Origin: an uncultured Eubacteriales bacterium
Lineage (GTDB): Bacteria > Bacillota > Clostridia > Oscillospirales > Oscillospiraceae
Length of the DNA: 20,507 nt
Assembly: GCA_900554705.1 (NCBI GenBank)
Contig: USIH01000024.1
Location: forward strand, 1 to 20,507
Direction: 5' to 3'
Shown here one piece after another: positions 20,293 through 20,507 of the stretch. Both the position numbers and the translations under genes were made by a program. Position 1 is the stretch's first letter. Each line of letters begins with the position of its first letter. The notes under the pieces are model-generated. The model worked only from the letters and a program-made list of their open reading frames with translations, had not been told where the DNA came from and searched no databases.

Positions 20293-20507
20293 CAGACTGT
20301 CAAAAAAGCCCGTAACCGTCAAAATGATTCAACTATTTTTTAGAAATTCGGCTGCGGAAATACAAGACAGTATATAAAAATTCTCAAACTTTTGAAGTGA
20401 ATATTTGCTTGCTTCGCAAGAATTTTGACTTACTTCGCAACTCACGCCCTACCGTATCTCTATACGCCGACAGGCGTGAGTTGCTCGTCTTCCGAACCTT
20501 TTTGGCA
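20293..20507. mobile_element. MITE-like element, copy 2 (cut by the window edge)
   Basis: It begins with the same CAGACTGTCAAAAAAG and shares the first 33 bases (one difference) and the 87 bases at 20421-20507 (four differences) with copy 1. The middle (20326-20420, 95 bases) is AT-rich and unrelated to that of copy 1. The right terminal repeat is missing only its last few bases because the window ends. Together with the palindrome at 20268 it fills the stretch after the unknown gene; no coding frame is seen. Confidence 0.7.
20437..20484. other. Covarying stem-loop inside the element, copy 2
   Basis: Same architecture as in copy 1: a 12-bp outer stem GCAACTCACGCC with its complement, the inner CGTAT/ATACG stem and the tetraloop CTCT. 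It differs by the G-C pair 20446-20475 in place of A-T, one loop base, and a lost closing pair at 20472. Confidence 0.75.

Overview
The window reads as a chromosomal segment of a GC-rich anaerobic Clostridia genome, most likely Oscillospiraceae/Ruminococcaceae. The evidence is Gram-positive style Shine-Dalgarno sites, sigma-A promoters with 17-bp spacers, an L27 with a Prp-cleavable N-terminus next to the Prp protease, an LCP-family wall enzyme, a PcsB/CwlO-like coiled-coil M23 peptidase, an NfnAB-type electron-bifurcating pair, and a pepP-efp-CD1247-like order. It is mostly housekeeping DNA. No CRISPR array, prophage, integrase or defence system is visible.

Layout. (1) 1-2984, minus strand: rplU-prp-rpmA, then a strong terminator/attenuator, then a GNAT acetyltransferase overlapping obg. 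The rplU unit starts from a TTGACA-17-TAAAAT promoter and probably has an L21 leader. (2) 3074-4410, plus: a secreted coiled-coil M23 peptidase with its own promoter, a perfect inverted repeat over the transcription start, and a strong terminator. (3) 4418-7258, minus: a CBS-pair protein, then the nfnA-nfnB pair. (4) 7277-10560, minus: deaminase, SanA-like protein, LCP protein and GluQ, closely spaced or overlapping; a nested hairpin lies between the first two. (5) 10625-12598, plus: alpha/beta hydrolase, GNAT, and a VanZ-like gene whose N-terminus looks frameshifted. (6) 12602-13207, minus: rplS with a leader, then tRNA-Arg(CCU). (7) 13286-16357, plus: a P-type ATPase and a PH-domain protein. 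(8) 16363-16898: a 57-residue membrane protein gene (minus) and a hairpin-rich repeat cluster. (9) 16899-19651, minus: yqeG-pepP, then efp and a zinc-ribbon protein from an efp promoter. (10) 19652-20507, plus: an unrecognised gene and a second copy of the repeat.

The main unexplained structure is a roughly 217-bp AT-rich element present at 16611-16827 and again from 20293 to the window edge. It has imperfect terminal inverted repeats beginning CAGACTG, a divergent middle, and an 87-nt right-hand block with only four differences between copies. Two of those differences form a compensatory A-T to G-C change in a 12-13 bp stem, so the fold appears to be conserved. Both copies abut GC-rich perfect palindromes, and a related end-like motif abuts the hairpin beyond obg. 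It could be a MITE-like element, a structured RNA, or a 3'-end module. Similar copies elsewhere in the genome would have to be searched for.
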